Source: Candidatus Villigracilis vicinus (GTDB taxonomy: Bacteria; Chloroflexota; Anaerolineae; Anaerolineales; Villigracilaceae). From it: a DNA stretch of 64,000 bases. The position numbers and the translations under genes are program-made. The notes under the pieces were generated by a model that worked only from the letters and a program-made list of their open reading frames with translations, did no database searches and was not told the origin of the DNA. The DNA is taken from NCBI GenBank assembly GCA_016721315.1, contig JADKIL010000007.1, positions 62,001 through 126,000 on the forward strand, written 5' to 3'. Below, piece after piece: positions 1 through 7,044 of this stretch (position 1 is the first letter of the stretch; each line of letters begins with the position of its first letter).

Positions 1-1
1 C

Positions 2-211
2 GCTTTTGTGGACAGCGATCTTGCGTCCAGCACTTTAACTGCCGAAGAAAAACAAACGCGCCTTAAGCGGGATAGGATGGCATTGCTCATCAATCTCGGC
101 TCGGCGGCACTCGCCTTCGTTTGGGTTCCCATCACGTTGACTATCATGGTGGTCATGCCGTTCGCGTTCGTGGTTCCTGAATTTTTGGCAAATAAAACAG
201 AGGAAGAATAA
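2..211 (+). CDS. C-terminal fragment of a membrane protein, possibly TMEM175 (DUF1211) type
   Basis: This reading frame is open from the left edge to a TAA at 209-211, so the N-terminus lies outside the window. About 69 residues are visible. A charged stretch (AEEKQTRLKRDRMA) is followed by two hydrophobic segments and a short acidic tail (NKTEEE). The pattern of a basic stretch, two helices with an internal proline and a short tail resembles the C-terminal end of bacterial TMEM175-type potassium channel proteins, and a complete member of that family lies at 4479-5096. The match is by overall pattern only, since the diagnostic N-terminal motif is missing. It ends three bases before the start of the broken dehydrogenase gene, so the two were probably co-transcribed. 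Confidence 0.45.
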   Translation, partial: AFVDSDLASSTLTAEEKQTRLKRDRMALLINLGSAALAFVWVPITLTIMVVMPFAFVVPEFLANKTEEE

Positions 212-214
212 AAG

Positions 215-1074
215 ATGAAAGATAAAGTTGTCCTGATTACTGGCGCGACCAGCGGAATTGGAAAGCAAACCGCGTTGGCGCTTGCCAAAATGGGTGCGCG
301 GGTTGTCGTTACTGGCAGAAGCCAAGCAAAGCGGCGAAGAAGCCGTGGCTGAGATTAAAGCAGCAAGCGGCAATGCAAAAGTTGACTTGCTGACTGGCGA
401 TCTATCAGCGCAGGCAAATGTCCATGCTTTAGCCGAGCAGTTCAAGGCGCGGTATGAACGGCTGGATGTCCTCATCAACAACGCGGGCTTGGCGGCATCC
501 GAAAGAAAATTAACCGAGGACGGAATCGAATCCAATTTTGCGGTGAATGTGGTTACGCCATATCTGCTCACCCGCCTGCTGATGGATTCGTTGAAGAAGA
601 GTCCGTCGCCGCGCGTGGTCACGCTCATGGGCGGCGATGTCCCCGCAAAAGTTGGAAATGGATAATTTGCAATCGGAAAAATCGTTTGACGGGTTGAATA
701 CCTATTCCCAAACCAAACTGGCGATGATGGTATTGATGTATGAATTCGCGCAACGCGAAAAAGATATGACCATTAATGTCTGCTACCCTGGGCAAGCCAG
801 CACGAACATGACCCGCAGTGTCACGCCCGAAATGCTGCCGCGTGCCATGCGCTGGATGTTCCCCGTTTTCAAGTTGATGGTGCGCGAAGATGGCGGTAAA
901 TCCGCGGCGAAGGCTTCGCGTTCGTCGATCTATCTTGCCTCTTCACCCACAGTCGAAGGTGTGACGGGAAAATATTTCGATACGAATTGCAAAGAAGCGG
1001 CATGGTCGCCCGCGGTGATGGAGGCGGACGTCCGCTCAGCAGTGTGGGAATTTGTTGAACAGACTATATTCTAA
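215..1074 (+). pseudogene. Short-chain dehydrogenase/reductase, broken by two frameshifts
   Basis: The gene encodes a short-chain dehydrogenase of the retinol-dehydrogenase-like group, spread over three frames. Frame one starts at ATG 215 and has the Rossmann motif TGATSGIG. Near base 326 the homology moves to a second frame (SGEEAVAEIK, then the NNAG motif). Near base 648 it moves to a third frame, which carries the catalytic YSQTK motif and the C-terminus ending at 1074. Both shifts act like one extra base, and the second lies by a run of A in 'gcaaaag'. No single frame contains both cofactor and catalytic motifs, so no normal enzyme is made as written. All motifs are otherwise intact. This means either a very young pseudogene or two base-calling errors in the assembly. 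The substrate cannot be predicted. Confidence 0.85.
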
Positions 1075-1089
1075 TTAGTGAGCTAAGTA

Positions 1090-1125
1090 AAAAAAATAGA
1101 GTCGCGCTCGCGACTCTATTTTTTT
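1090..1125. terminator. Bidirectional rho-independent terminator
   Basis: A GC-rich stem (GAGTCGCG pairing with CGCGACTC) is flanked by a run of seven A on one side and seven T on the other. It sits between the convergent dehydrogenase remnant and the minus-strand gene at 1124-1372, and it can serve both. Confidence 0.9.
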
Positions 1126-1372
1126 ATTGGAATAATTCTGCTAATGGCAATCTCACACCATCCACATAAGCATAGATGACAACGCCCAGCACCGCCAGAT
1201 GAAACAAAATACCAATCCAATAAAAGAACGGACGAGTATCGCGTCGGATCGATCTTAGCCAACGTAAAGGAATCTCACCCGACTTCAACTCCCATGCGAC
1301 GAAACCGCCGAAAATTACGATAATTAAAATCATCGTATCCAAACCAAGCAACCACTCTTTAAAATTCTCCAT
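1124..1372 (-). CDS. Small membrane protein of unknown function (82 aa)
   Basis: Two predicted membrane helices (about residues 13-28 and 50-70) are separated by a basic loop (RWLRSIRRDTR), which should lie in the cytoplasm. I recognise no family. It is a single-gene unit ending in the shared terminator at 1090-1125. The start ATG at 1370-1372 follows an AGGTGAT sequence that can act as ribosome binding site. Composition is like its neighbours. It is probably a real gene because of its terminator, ribosome binding site and coherent topology, but its role is unknown. Confidence 0.6.
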   Translation of the reverse strand: MENFKEWLLGLDTMILIIVIFGGFVAWELKSGEIPLRWLRSIRRDTRPFFYWIGILFHLAVLGVVIYAYVDGVRLPLAELFQ

Positions 1373-1595
1373 CAGATCACCTCTAATTTTTTACGAATTA
1401 TACCGACCGTAAACTCTTAGGATACCGATTACATCTCACCCACAGGTCCTATTTCTACAACTGAAAAGCAATGACCTTTGTACGCCTCGGCTAGTGACGC
1501 TTGGCACTACTCTCCCTCTTCCGAAAACGACATAATTAGGATGGTGGAGAAATTCACCCAAGTTTGTCATACTTACAAAACCTAAAGGAGATCCA

Positions 1596-1838
1596 ATGGC
1601 AGCAAAAGGCTGGATCGAAGTTAGTGATACGTATTGTAAAGGCTGTGAACTTTGCATTAGTGCATGTCCGCAAAATGTGATGGAACTCAATATGGAGCAC
1701 CTCACTCCCAAGGGCTACCACCCCGCGCACACGTTCAAGGACGGTTGCACGGGGTGTGCTATTTGTGCAGTGGTTTGCCCGGATGCGGCAATCACCGTGT
1801 ACCGTGAAGTGACCAAAGCCGCGCCAGTTGCGGCGTAA
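1596..1838 (+). CDS. Ferredoxin (delta) subunit of 2-oxoacid:ferredoxin oxidoreductase
   Basis: This 80-residue protein carries two 4Fe-4S binding motifs: CKGCELCISACP near residues 13-24 and CTGCAICAVVCP near residues 49-61. It is the small electron-transfer subunit of a 2-oxoacid:ferredoxin oxidoreductase. It passes electrons from the thiamine-diphosphate centre of the beta subunit to free ferredoxin in the cytoplasm. A strong ribosome binding site (AAAGGAG) precedes the ATG. It opens the operon delta-alpha-beta-gamma (1596-4400). The 223 bases upstream contain no gene and presumably the operon promoter, but I could not assign a convincing -35/-10 pair. Confidence 0.92.
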   Translation: MAAKGWIEVSDTYCKGCELCISACPQNVMELNMEHLTPKGYHPAHTFKDGCTGCAICAVVCPDAAITVYREVTKAAPVAA

Positions 1839-1845
1839 ATGTGCA

Positions 1846-1872
1846 TTTGTAGGGGCAGGTTTACCCCGCCCT
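1846..1872 (+). repeat. Short GC-rich palindromic repeat
   Basis: The sequence TTTGTAGGGGCAGG followed by TTTACCCCGCCC forms an imperfect hairpin (AGGG/CCCT and GG/CC arms). It closely resembles the 'GTAGGGGCGGG...CCCGCCC' interspersed repeats that I recall from cyanobacterial and Chloroflexota genomes. It fills nearly the whole gap between the ferredoxin and alpha-subunit genes. Confidence 0.6.
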
Positions 1873-1893
1873 TACTCAATCATGGAGAAACGA

Positions 1894-3000
1894 ATGCCAA
1901 AAGAATTATGGAAAGGCAACGAAGCCATCGCAGAAGCCGCCGTGCGTGCGGGGTTGGGAGCCTATTTCGGTTACCCCATCACCCCACAGACGGAAGTGCT
2001 GGAATACCTCTCGCGCCGCATGCCCGAGCTTGGACGTGCTTTCGTACAGGCAGAATCTGAATTAGGCGCCATCAACATGGTCTATGGCGCGGCATGCACA
2101 GGCGTGCGCGTCATGTCCTCATCCTCTTCGCCCGGCATGAGCTTAATGATGGAAGGTATTTCCTACATCGCCGGAACCGAGATCCCCGCGGTTTTAGTGA
2201 ACGTCATGCGTGGCGGACCGGGCTTGGGCAATATCGCCCCGGCTCAAAGCGACTACAACCAGGCAGTCCGCGGCGGTGGGCATGGCGATTATCCGCGCAT
2301 TGTGCTGGCACCTGCCTCCGTGCAGGAAGCCATTGACCTGACTGCGCTCTCCTTCGACCTCGCCGAAAAATATCGCATGATCACGCTCATCATCCTCGAC
2401 GGCACAACCGGTCAGATGATGGAACCCGCTGAAATGCCTGCCATGCAGGAAATGAAAAACAAAAATTTTGAATGGGCGACCAATGGTGCAATGAACCGCG
2501 AGCGCCGCGTGCTTTCGTCCATTTATCTCAATCCGCTTGATGAAGAAAAGACCAACCTGCGCATGCTCACCCACTGGCGCGATGTGCAAGCCAACGAAGT
2601 GCGCTACAAAGAATATTTCCTCGACGATGCCAAGTATGTTGTCGTCGGCTTCGGCACGGCTGGGCGTGTTGCGCTTTCGGCTGTCCGTGAGGCGCGCGCA
2701 CAAGGCATCAAGGTCGGGCTTTTAAGACCGATCACCGTCAGCCCGTTTCCGTATGCAGCGCTGGAACAGCTCATCCCGCAGGCTGAGGCGTTCCTCGTCA
2801 CAGAGATGAACATGGGGCAAATGCTCGATGATGTACTGCTGACCGTGCGCGGGCGAGTCCCGGTCGAATTTTATGGACGCCCCGGCGGCGTGGTTCCCTT
2901 CCATGATGAAATTCTGGATGAAATTCACCGCATCGCTTCTGGACCTGTAACTGTTCAGACCGACCCAAGAGAATCCTGGCTGACAAGGATGACTGCGTAA
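1894..3000 (+). CDS. 2-oxoacid:ferredoxin oxidoreductase, alpha subunit (VorB/KorA type)
   Basis: The 368-residue alpha subunit binds 2-oxoacid and pyrophosphate-proximal parts of the active site. The N-terminal domain has the family motif YFGYPITPQTE, followed by the QAESELGAINM and MRGGPGLG segments, and the C-terminal domain is the transketolase-like domain II. Length and motifs fit the VorB family, so branched-chain 2-oxoacids (3-methyl-2-oxobutanoate) are the likely substrate. 2-oxoglutarate is not excluded. The start at 1894 is chosen because GGAG lies six bases upstream. An ATG at 1882 and a start at 1828 overlapping the ferredoxin gene would translate the repeat at 1846-1872 and lack a binding site. 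The stop overlaps the beta-subunit ATG by one base. Confidence 0.92.
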   Translation: MPKELWKGNEAIAEAAVRAGLGAYFGYPITPQTEVLEYLSRRMPELGRAFVQAESELGAINMVYGAACTGVRVMSSSSSPGMSLMMEGISYIAGTEIPAVLVNVMRGGPGLGNIAPAQSDYNQAVRGGGHGDYPRIVLAPASVQEAIDLTALSFDLAEKYRMITLIILDGTTGQMMEPAEMPAMQEMKNKNFEWATNGAMNRERRVLSSIYLNPLDEEKTNLRMLTHWRDVQANEVRYKEYFLDDAKYVVVGFGTAGRVALSAVREARAQGIKVGLLRPITVSPFPYAALEQLIPQAEAFLVTEMNMGQMLDDVLLTVRGRVPVEFYGRPGGVVPFHDEILDEIHRIASGPVTVQTDPRESWLTRMTA

Positions 3001-3770
3001 TGACTACTCCGAATAATCTCGTTTACGAAAGACCTGAAGCCTTTACCGATATGCCCACCCACTATTGCCCAGGCTGCACTCATGGCGTGGCGCATAGACT
3101 GGTGGCAGAAGTGCTTGAAGAAATGGACTTGATCCATAAGACCATCGGCGTGGCACCAGTGGGATGCTCGGTATTCGCATATAACTATTTCGCGACCGAT
3201 TTCGTTGAAGCACCGCACGGACGCGCGCCCGCAATGGCAACCGGTGTAAAGCGTGTATTACCTGATCGCGTGGTATTCACCTACCAAGGTGATGGCGACC
3301 TTGCCTCCATCGGGATGAGCGAGATCGTCCATGCGGCTGCCCGCGGCGAGAATATCACCGTCATCTTTATCAACAATGCCAATTTCGGCATGACCGGCGG
3401 CCAGATGGCTCCCACCACGTTGCCCGGCATGAAGACATCCTCTTCGGTAAATGGGCGTGATGTGGAAACACAAGGCTACCCCATCAAGGTTTCTGAGATG
3501 CTCTCCACACTCGACGGCGTTGGCTATTGTGTACGCCGAGCTCTGCACGACCCGAAGAATATCCGTCTCGCGAAGAAAGCCATCCGCACTGCGTTTGAAG
3601 CTCAAGTGCGTGGACTCGGCTTCTCGATGGTGGAACTGCTCTCCACCTGCCCAACGAACTGGGGCATGACACCCGTAAATTCACTGAAGTTCGTGGAAGA
3701 GCATATGATCCCCGCTTATCCGCTGGGTGATTACAAGATCAGTGACGCGATCAAGCAGATAAAAGTATAG
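3000..3770 (+). CDS. 2-oxoacid:ferredoxin oxidoreductase, beta subunit (thiamine diphosphate)
   Basis: The 256-residue beta subunit holds thiamine diphosphate and the proximal 4Fe-4S cluster. The cysteines are seen in HYCPGCTHG near the N-terminus and in VGCSVF. The cofactor-binding GDGD motif is at about residues 98-101, with the later NNANFGMTGGQM segment that completes the TPP site. The length fits the VorA/KorB family, which lacks the long C-terminal extension of single-chain enzymes. Translation is coupled to the alpha subunit through the overlapping TAATG. The gene ends with TAG, directly followed by the palindromic element at 3771-3824. Confidence 0.93.
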   Translation: MTTPNNLVYERPEAFTDMPTHYCPGCTHGVAHRLVAEVLEEMDLIHKTIGVAPVGCSVFAYNYFATDFVEAPHGRAPAMATGVKRVLPDRVVFTYQGDGDLASIGMSEIVHAAARGENITVIFINNANFGMTGGQMAPTTLPGMKTSSSVNGRDVETQGYPIKVSEMLSTLDGVGYCVRRALHDPKNIRLAKKAIRTAFEAQVRGLGFSMVELLSTCPTNWGMTPVNSLKFVEEHMIPAYPLGDYKISDAIKQIKV

Positions 3771-3824
3771 CGATACTCGATAATTCGATATTCGACCATC
3801 GAGTATCGAATCCCGAATATCGAA
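3771..3824 (+). repeat. Two interleaved 11-bp inverted repeats (A-B-A'-B')
   Basis: CGATACTCGAT (3771-3781) is the exact reverse complement of 3798-3808. TTCGATATTCG (3784-3794) is the exact reverse complement of 3814-3824. The arms alternate, so the two hairpins cannot both form as nested stems but could form a pseudoknot or compete. The element fills the gap between the beta and gamma subunit genes. Confidence 0.85.
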
Positions 3825-3839
3825 GGAGCGAAGCGACTA

Positions 3840-4400
3840 ATGCAAAAAGAAATCATCATCGCAGGTTTTGGTGGACAGGGTGTTTTGTTCGGCGGGCAGG
3901 TGCTTGCCTATGCCGCCATGGACAATAACTTGGACGTGACCTGGATCCCCTCATACGGTCCCGAAATGCGCGGTGGCACAGCGAACTGCACAGTGGTCAT
4001 TGCGGATCATGAGATTGGTTCACCGCTGGTCAAAAATCCACCGCTGGCAATCGCCTTGAATTTACCTTCCTTCGACAAGTACGAATCCACACTAGCAAGC
4101 GGTGGCACGCTCATCGTCAACAAATCCATGGTGGATCACAATCAACGGCGTGACGACATCCATGTCATTTTCGTACCATGCAATGAAATCGCCGAAGAGA
4201 TCGGCGACCGCAAATTGGTCAACATGGTGGCGATCGGTGCGCTGCTCACCGCCCTGCCAGAAGTGAAGGTAGAGGATGTTGAGAAAGCGCTTGAGGGTCA
4301 CCTACCCGCACGGCATAAACATCTATTGCCAAAGAATTTCGAGGCATTGAAACAAGGGTATGAATACGCACAGAAAGAGTGGGATAAGGTCCCGGCATAA
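3840..4400 (+). CDS. 2-oxoacid:ferredoxin oxidoreductase, gamma subunit
   Basis: This 186-residue protein is the gamma (POR domain) subunit. It begins with the family hallmark IAGFGGQGVLFGG and continues with WIPSYGPEMRGGTANC, which is typical of VorC/KorC. The subunit binds coenzyme A and completes the cytoplasmic oxidoreductase. AAGGAG lies just inside the end of the palindromic element, about 12 bases before the ATG, so ribosome binding may depend on how that element folds. The gene is followed by a strong terminator at 4420-4464 and is the last of the operon. Confidence 0.93.
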   Translation: MQKEIIIAGFGGQGVLFGGQVLAYAAMDNNLDVTWIPSYGPEMRGGTANCTVVIADHEIGSPLVKNPPLAIALNLPSFDKYESTLASGGTLIVNKSMVDHNQRRDDIHVIFVPCNEIAEEIGDRKLVNMVAIGALLTALPEVKVEDVEKALEGHLPARHKHLLPKNFEALKQGYEYAQKEWDKVPA

Positions 4401-4419
4401 AAGGAAAGTTGGGGGCAGC

Positions 4420-4464
4420 AATAAGCCCGTTCTCCTGAGCAAATGGAGGCGGGCTTATTTTTAT
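4420..4464 (+). terminator. Rho-independent terminator of the oxidoreductase operon
   Basis: AATAAGCCCG at 4420-4429 pairs perfectly with CGGGCTTATT at 4450-4459, followed by TTTTAT. It lies between convergent genes and may also serve the minus-strand TMEM175 gene. Confidence 0.88.
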
Positions 4465-4478
4465 CCTATCGATCAAGC

Positions 4479-5096
4479 TCAAGTTTCCAGAGGAACATCG
4501 GCTGTTTTGGAATTCATAAAAAAGTAAACCAGCTGAAGCAAGACCAACATGATAAGCGCCGCGGGCGGATAGATCAACGCCACTCCAACCGCCACAGCGT
4601 ACAATACCATACCGTACACGCCTGTTTGCATATATTCTCTTTTTCGCTCCGCAAGGCTGGTGCTTTCCCCAGCAAGATTTGAGCGCACCAATGCATAATG
4701 CCACATCATCGAAAAAGCGACACCAGCAAGAAAAAGATTCAAGGCGTACATTGCCACAACAAAACGGTCGGTGGGATAGTCTCCAACAAAGCCCGTGGTA
4801 AAAGGGACAACACTCAAAAAGAATAGCAACAGATTGTTATGCCAGAGCAGCCGCCAGGTGGCATGTTTTATTCGGTGAAAAAAATTATGATGGTTAACCC
4901 AGAATATGGCAACTGTGAAAAAGCTAAAAGCAAAGCCAATGAGTTTTGGGACAAGCGGAGCCATAACAGCAAGAAAACCTGCAAACGTATGCTCTTCAAA
5001 TTCCGGGATCTTGATCTCAAGCACCAGCAGGGTGACGATGATGGCAATCACACCGTCGCTAAAGGCTTCGATACGGTTGGTGGAGGGTAATTTCAT
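4479..5096 (-). CDS. TMEM175 (DUF1211) family potassium channel-like membrane protein
   Basis: The 205-residue protein starts with RIEAFSDGVIAI in its first helix, the signature RxxxFSDGV that lines the pore in bacterial TMEM175 channels. It has about six membrane helices, the family's usual number. Members conduct K+ across the cytoplasmic membrane as homotetramers. The ATG at 5094-5096 is preferred because AAGGATG lies eight bases upstream and the FSDG motif starts soon after, as in the family. A longer frame from 5138 adds 14 unrelated residues. It is a single gene, convergent with the oxidoreductase operon. Confidence 0.88.
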   Translation of the reverse strand: MKLPSTNRIEAFSDGVIAIIVTLLVLEIKIPEFEEHTFAGFLAVMAPLVPKLIGFAFSFFTVAIFWVNHHNFFHRIKHATWRLLWHNNLLLFFLSVVPFTTGFVGDYPTDRFVVAMYALNLFLAGVAFSMMWHYALVRSNLAGESTSLAERKREYMQTGVYGMVLYAVAVGVALIYPPAALIMLVLLQLVYFFMNSKTADVPLET

Positions 5097-5189
5097 TGGC
5101 GCATCCTTATATAGGATTAAATTCAAAGGACACCTCACACCAGGAACAATTTACTGGCAGATCGTGTCCTTTGAATATTAATTTACTGA

Positions 5190-5627
5190 TTACTTTTTCT
5201 TGAGCCACACGCCAAAAATGGCGTAACCGAGCAGCGTTCCCACACCCATCTGACTCATGGTACCGAGTAAATCAGTGGTCTGCCATTCCTGCATGACCTT
5301 ATCCCCCTTGATCTTGCGCATGAAATTACCACCGATCTCCAGGTTCTTACCAGTGGCTGCCGCCCCCATGAAATTGCCAGTATGCTTGCTGGTGGTAATG
5401 AAGCGAATGCTGACGATGTCACCTTCGCTGATCACATGGGTAAACTCCATGTTCATGTTGCTAAAGGCGGCTTTCATGCCTTTCATGAAGTCAATGTATT
5501 GCTGTTTATTGAAATGCATGCCATCGCCGGTATAGGTAAAGTTATCATCCAAAATGACATCCAACTTTTCCCATTCTCCGTTCAGAATGGCTTTCGAGAC
5601 GCTCAAAGCTACTTCTTTTTGTTCCAT
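5190..5627 (-). CDS. SnoaL-like (NTF2 fold) protein, ester-cyclase type
   Basis: The protein is 145 residues. It has the layout of small SnoaL-like proteins: an N-terminal helix (ALSVSKAILNGEWEKLD), a strand with YTGDGMHFNKQQYIDFMKGMKAAF, and later strands (VSIRFITTSKHTGNFMG, WQTTDLLG). Such proteins fold as an alpha+beta cone and include polyketide cyclases, limonene epoxide hydrolases and many of unknown substrate. AGGAGAAT lies seven to twelve bases before the ATG. It is in line with the ABM gene (5670-5999) and probably co-transcribed, facing away from the HxlR regulator. No substrate can be named. Confidence 0.75.
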   Translation of the reverse strand: MEQKEVALSVSKAILNGEWEKLDVILDDNFTYTGDGMHFNKQQYIDFMKGMKAAFSNMNMEFTHVISEGDIVSIRFITTSKHTGNFMGAAATGKNLEIGGNFMRKIKGDKVMQEWQTTDLLGTMSQMGVGTLLGYAIFGVWLKKK

Positions 5628-5669
5628 TTTATATTCTCCTGTGGCAAATTTTTTTTCAGAAAATCGAGG

Positions 5670-5999
5670 TTACGATTCTGTTTCCAAATGGTGCTCCCAA
5701 TCTTCAGGCGGCGGGAAGATCGGCAGGTATGGCAGCGGGGTCATCGGTTCAGCCAAGAGCGGTGTGACGATTTCCAACCACATCAGATAATGCACCGAAC
5801 TCAGATGCGCTGCACGGGCGGCATCATCGTGATAGACATCGAACAGTGAAAAATGCGAAGAGGTTTCCACCTGCTGCAAAAGCGCAAAACTGACCAGTCC
5901 GCTCTCACGCAAGCTCTCCTCTGCGAAAGGAGTGGTAGCCTCCAAGAATTTATCGACATATTCCGGTTTGATGTAAATTGCCGTTAGCCATGTGTTCAT
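5670..5999 (-). CDS. Antibiotic biosynthesis monooxygenase (ABM) domain protein
   Basis: The 109-residue protein has the ABM/YgiN-like ferredoxin fold: an opening strand (MNTWLTAIYIKPEY), the helix EATTPFAEESLRESG, the strand SFALLQQVE, then SSHFSLFDVYHDDAARAAHLSS and a histidine-containing helix. Family members act as dimers in quinone or electrophile metabolism. The start at 5997-5999 has AGGAAAAG upstream. A longer frame to 6086 would run through the promoter region. It is transcribed divergently from the HxlR regulator, which typically controls such oxidative or electrophile stress genes. That control is inferred from position. Confidence 0.75.
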   Translation of the reverse strand: MNTWLTAIYIKPEYVDKFLEATTPFAEESLRESGLVSFALLQQVETSSHFSLFDVYHDDAARAAHLSSVHYLMWLEIVTPLLAEPMTPLPYLPIFPPPEDWEHHLETES

Positions 6000-6064
6000 C
6001 TTTATCTTTTCCTGTTCTGTTACAATCAGTATACGTGGCGCATCAAACCCTTCCAAGAGCCCAC

Positions 6065-6090
6065 TATTATGTATGGTAGTTACCAAAAGG
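6065..6090 (+). promoter_or_regulatory. Candidate promoter, operator and ribosome binding site of the HxlR gene
   Basis: TATTAT (6065-6070) can act as a -10 box. It is followed by the dyad TGGTA-GT-TACCA (6074-6085) where transcription would begin, then AAAAGG (6085-6090) nine bases before a GTG. This arrangement fits self-repression by the regulator that follows. The half-sites are only five bases long, so the operator call is tentative. Confidence 0.4.
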
Positions 6091-6098
6091 TGTGTATC

Positions 6099-6482
6099 GT
6101 GAACGCTTACCCAATCGACATCCTCAACGAATATTGTCCGTCCCGAAAAGTGATGGAATTGATCGGCGACAAATGGACACTCCTGACACTAAATGCCATT
6201 GCGCGCGGAATTAACCGCCATAACGCGCTGTTGCGGGAAGTTGGCGGCATTTCACAAAAAATGCTCTCTCAGACCCTGCGCGCACTTGAACGGAACGGCA
6301 TTATCACCCGCCACGTTTTCCCCGTCGTTCCGCCGCGGGTGGAATACGAGTTGACTCCATTGGGCGAATCGCTCAATGAACCGGTTGTGGCATTGGGGAA
6401 ATGGGCTCAGGAAAATTACGCTCAAGTAGAAAAAGCACGCGAGAAATACGATATCGAATTCAAGAATGACGAAGAGGAATAA
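6099..6482 (+). CDS. HxlR-family transcriptional regulator
   Basis: The protein has the HxlR winged-helix pattern: a conserved cysteine and basic residues in NEYCPSRKVMELIGDKWT, the recognition-helix region (GISQKMLSQTLRALERNGII) and the wing RVEYELTPLGESL. HxlR regulators bind DNA as dimers, and the conserved Cys (here in YCPS) often senses electrophiles, quinones or disulfide stress. I prefer the GTG at 6099 because AAAAGG lies nine bases upstream and no site precedes the ATG at 6069, which would lie within the promoter. The length is then 127 residues, normal for the family. It is divergent from the ABM and SnoaL genes, its likely targets. A terminator follows at once. Confidence 0.85.
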   Translation: MNAYPIDILNEYCPSRKVMELIGDKWTLLTLNAIARGINRHNALLREVGGISQKMLSQTLRALERNGIITRHVFPVVPPRVEYELTPLGESLNEPVVALGKWAQENYAQVEKAREKYDIEFKNDEEE

Positions 6483-6484
6483 AT

Positions 6485-6525
6485 AAACCGCCTGTCTTTT
6501 CCAATCAAAGACGGGCGGTTTTTGA
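6485..6525 (+). terminator. Rho-independent terminator after the HxlR gene
   Basis: AAACCGCC-T-GTCTTT pairs with AAAGAC-G-GGCGGTTT (6485-6499 with 6507-6521), and a T-run follows. Confidence 0.9.
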
Positions 6526-6551
6526 TATCATAAAATAGGAGGCTTGAATTA

Positions 6552-6941
6552 ATGAAAGATCGTGTAAATATTTCTTCAGGAGCAAAATGGGAGGATGTTG
6601 TTGGCTATTCACGGGCAGTACGTGTCGGAAACGTAATCGAGGTGGCGGGAACCACTGCAGTGGATGAAGACGGCAACACAGTTGGCGCCAACTCTTCATA
6701 CGAACAGACCAAATTTATCCTTGCAAAAATAGAAAAAGCATTAACCTCAGCAGGCGCATCTCTCAAAGACGTTGTGCGCACCCGGATGTTCGTCACCGAC
6801 ATCTCCAAATGGGAGGAGATCGGCAGGGCGCATGGCGAATTCTTCCGCGAGATCAAACCTGCTGCGTCGATGATCGAAGTAAAAGGCTTGATCAGCCCGG
6901 AGCTATTGATAGAAATAGAAGTCACAGCCATTGTTTTGTGA
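6552..6941 (+). CDS. RidA family (YjgF/YER057c/UK114) protein
   Basis: The 129-residue protein has the RidA pattern: an N-terminal YSRAVRVGNVIEVAGTTAVDE, a long middle helix (YEQTKFILAKIEKALTSAGA), VVRTRMFVTDISKWEEI, and the C-terminal PAASMIEVKGLISPELLIEIEVTA. The arginine in VVRTRMF and glutamate in LIEIEVTA are the residues that bind the carboxylate and water in active imine deaminases. RidA trimers hydrolyse reactive enamine/imine products of PLP enzymes in the cytoplasm. This protein may belong to a Rid subgroup other than the archetype. AGGAGG about ten bases upstream supports the start. Confidence 0.88.
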   Translation: MKDRVNISSGAKWEDVVGYSRAVRVGNVIEVAGTTAVDEDGNTVGANSSYEQTKFILAKIEKALTSAGASLKDVVRTRMFVTDISKWEEIGRAHGEFFREIKPAASMIEVKGLISPELLIEIEVTAIVL

Positions 6942-7044
6942 GCCATATCATGATCAATAAGATTTCTCAAAGACAACAAGATGGATTCTTTGTTAGAATA
7001 ATCTGATACACATGCAATTTACAGTTAATTTCTGGAAGGCTTCG

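Noticed and set aside
346..362. TGA ending the first dehydrogenase frame as a possible selenocysteine codon
   Set aside because: The homology continues in another frame before that TGA, so it is a frameshift product and not a recoded codon.
35..628. A 197-codon minus-strand frame opposite the broken dehydrogenase gene
   Set aside because: It has no domain pattern, and the plus strand shows clear SDR motifs in three frames over the same region. It is a shadow of real coding sequence.
2194..2703. A 169-codon minus-strand frame inside the alpha-subunit gene
   Set aside because: It is opposite a strongly conserved gene, rich in His and Cys from reverse-complement codons, with no ribosome binding site.
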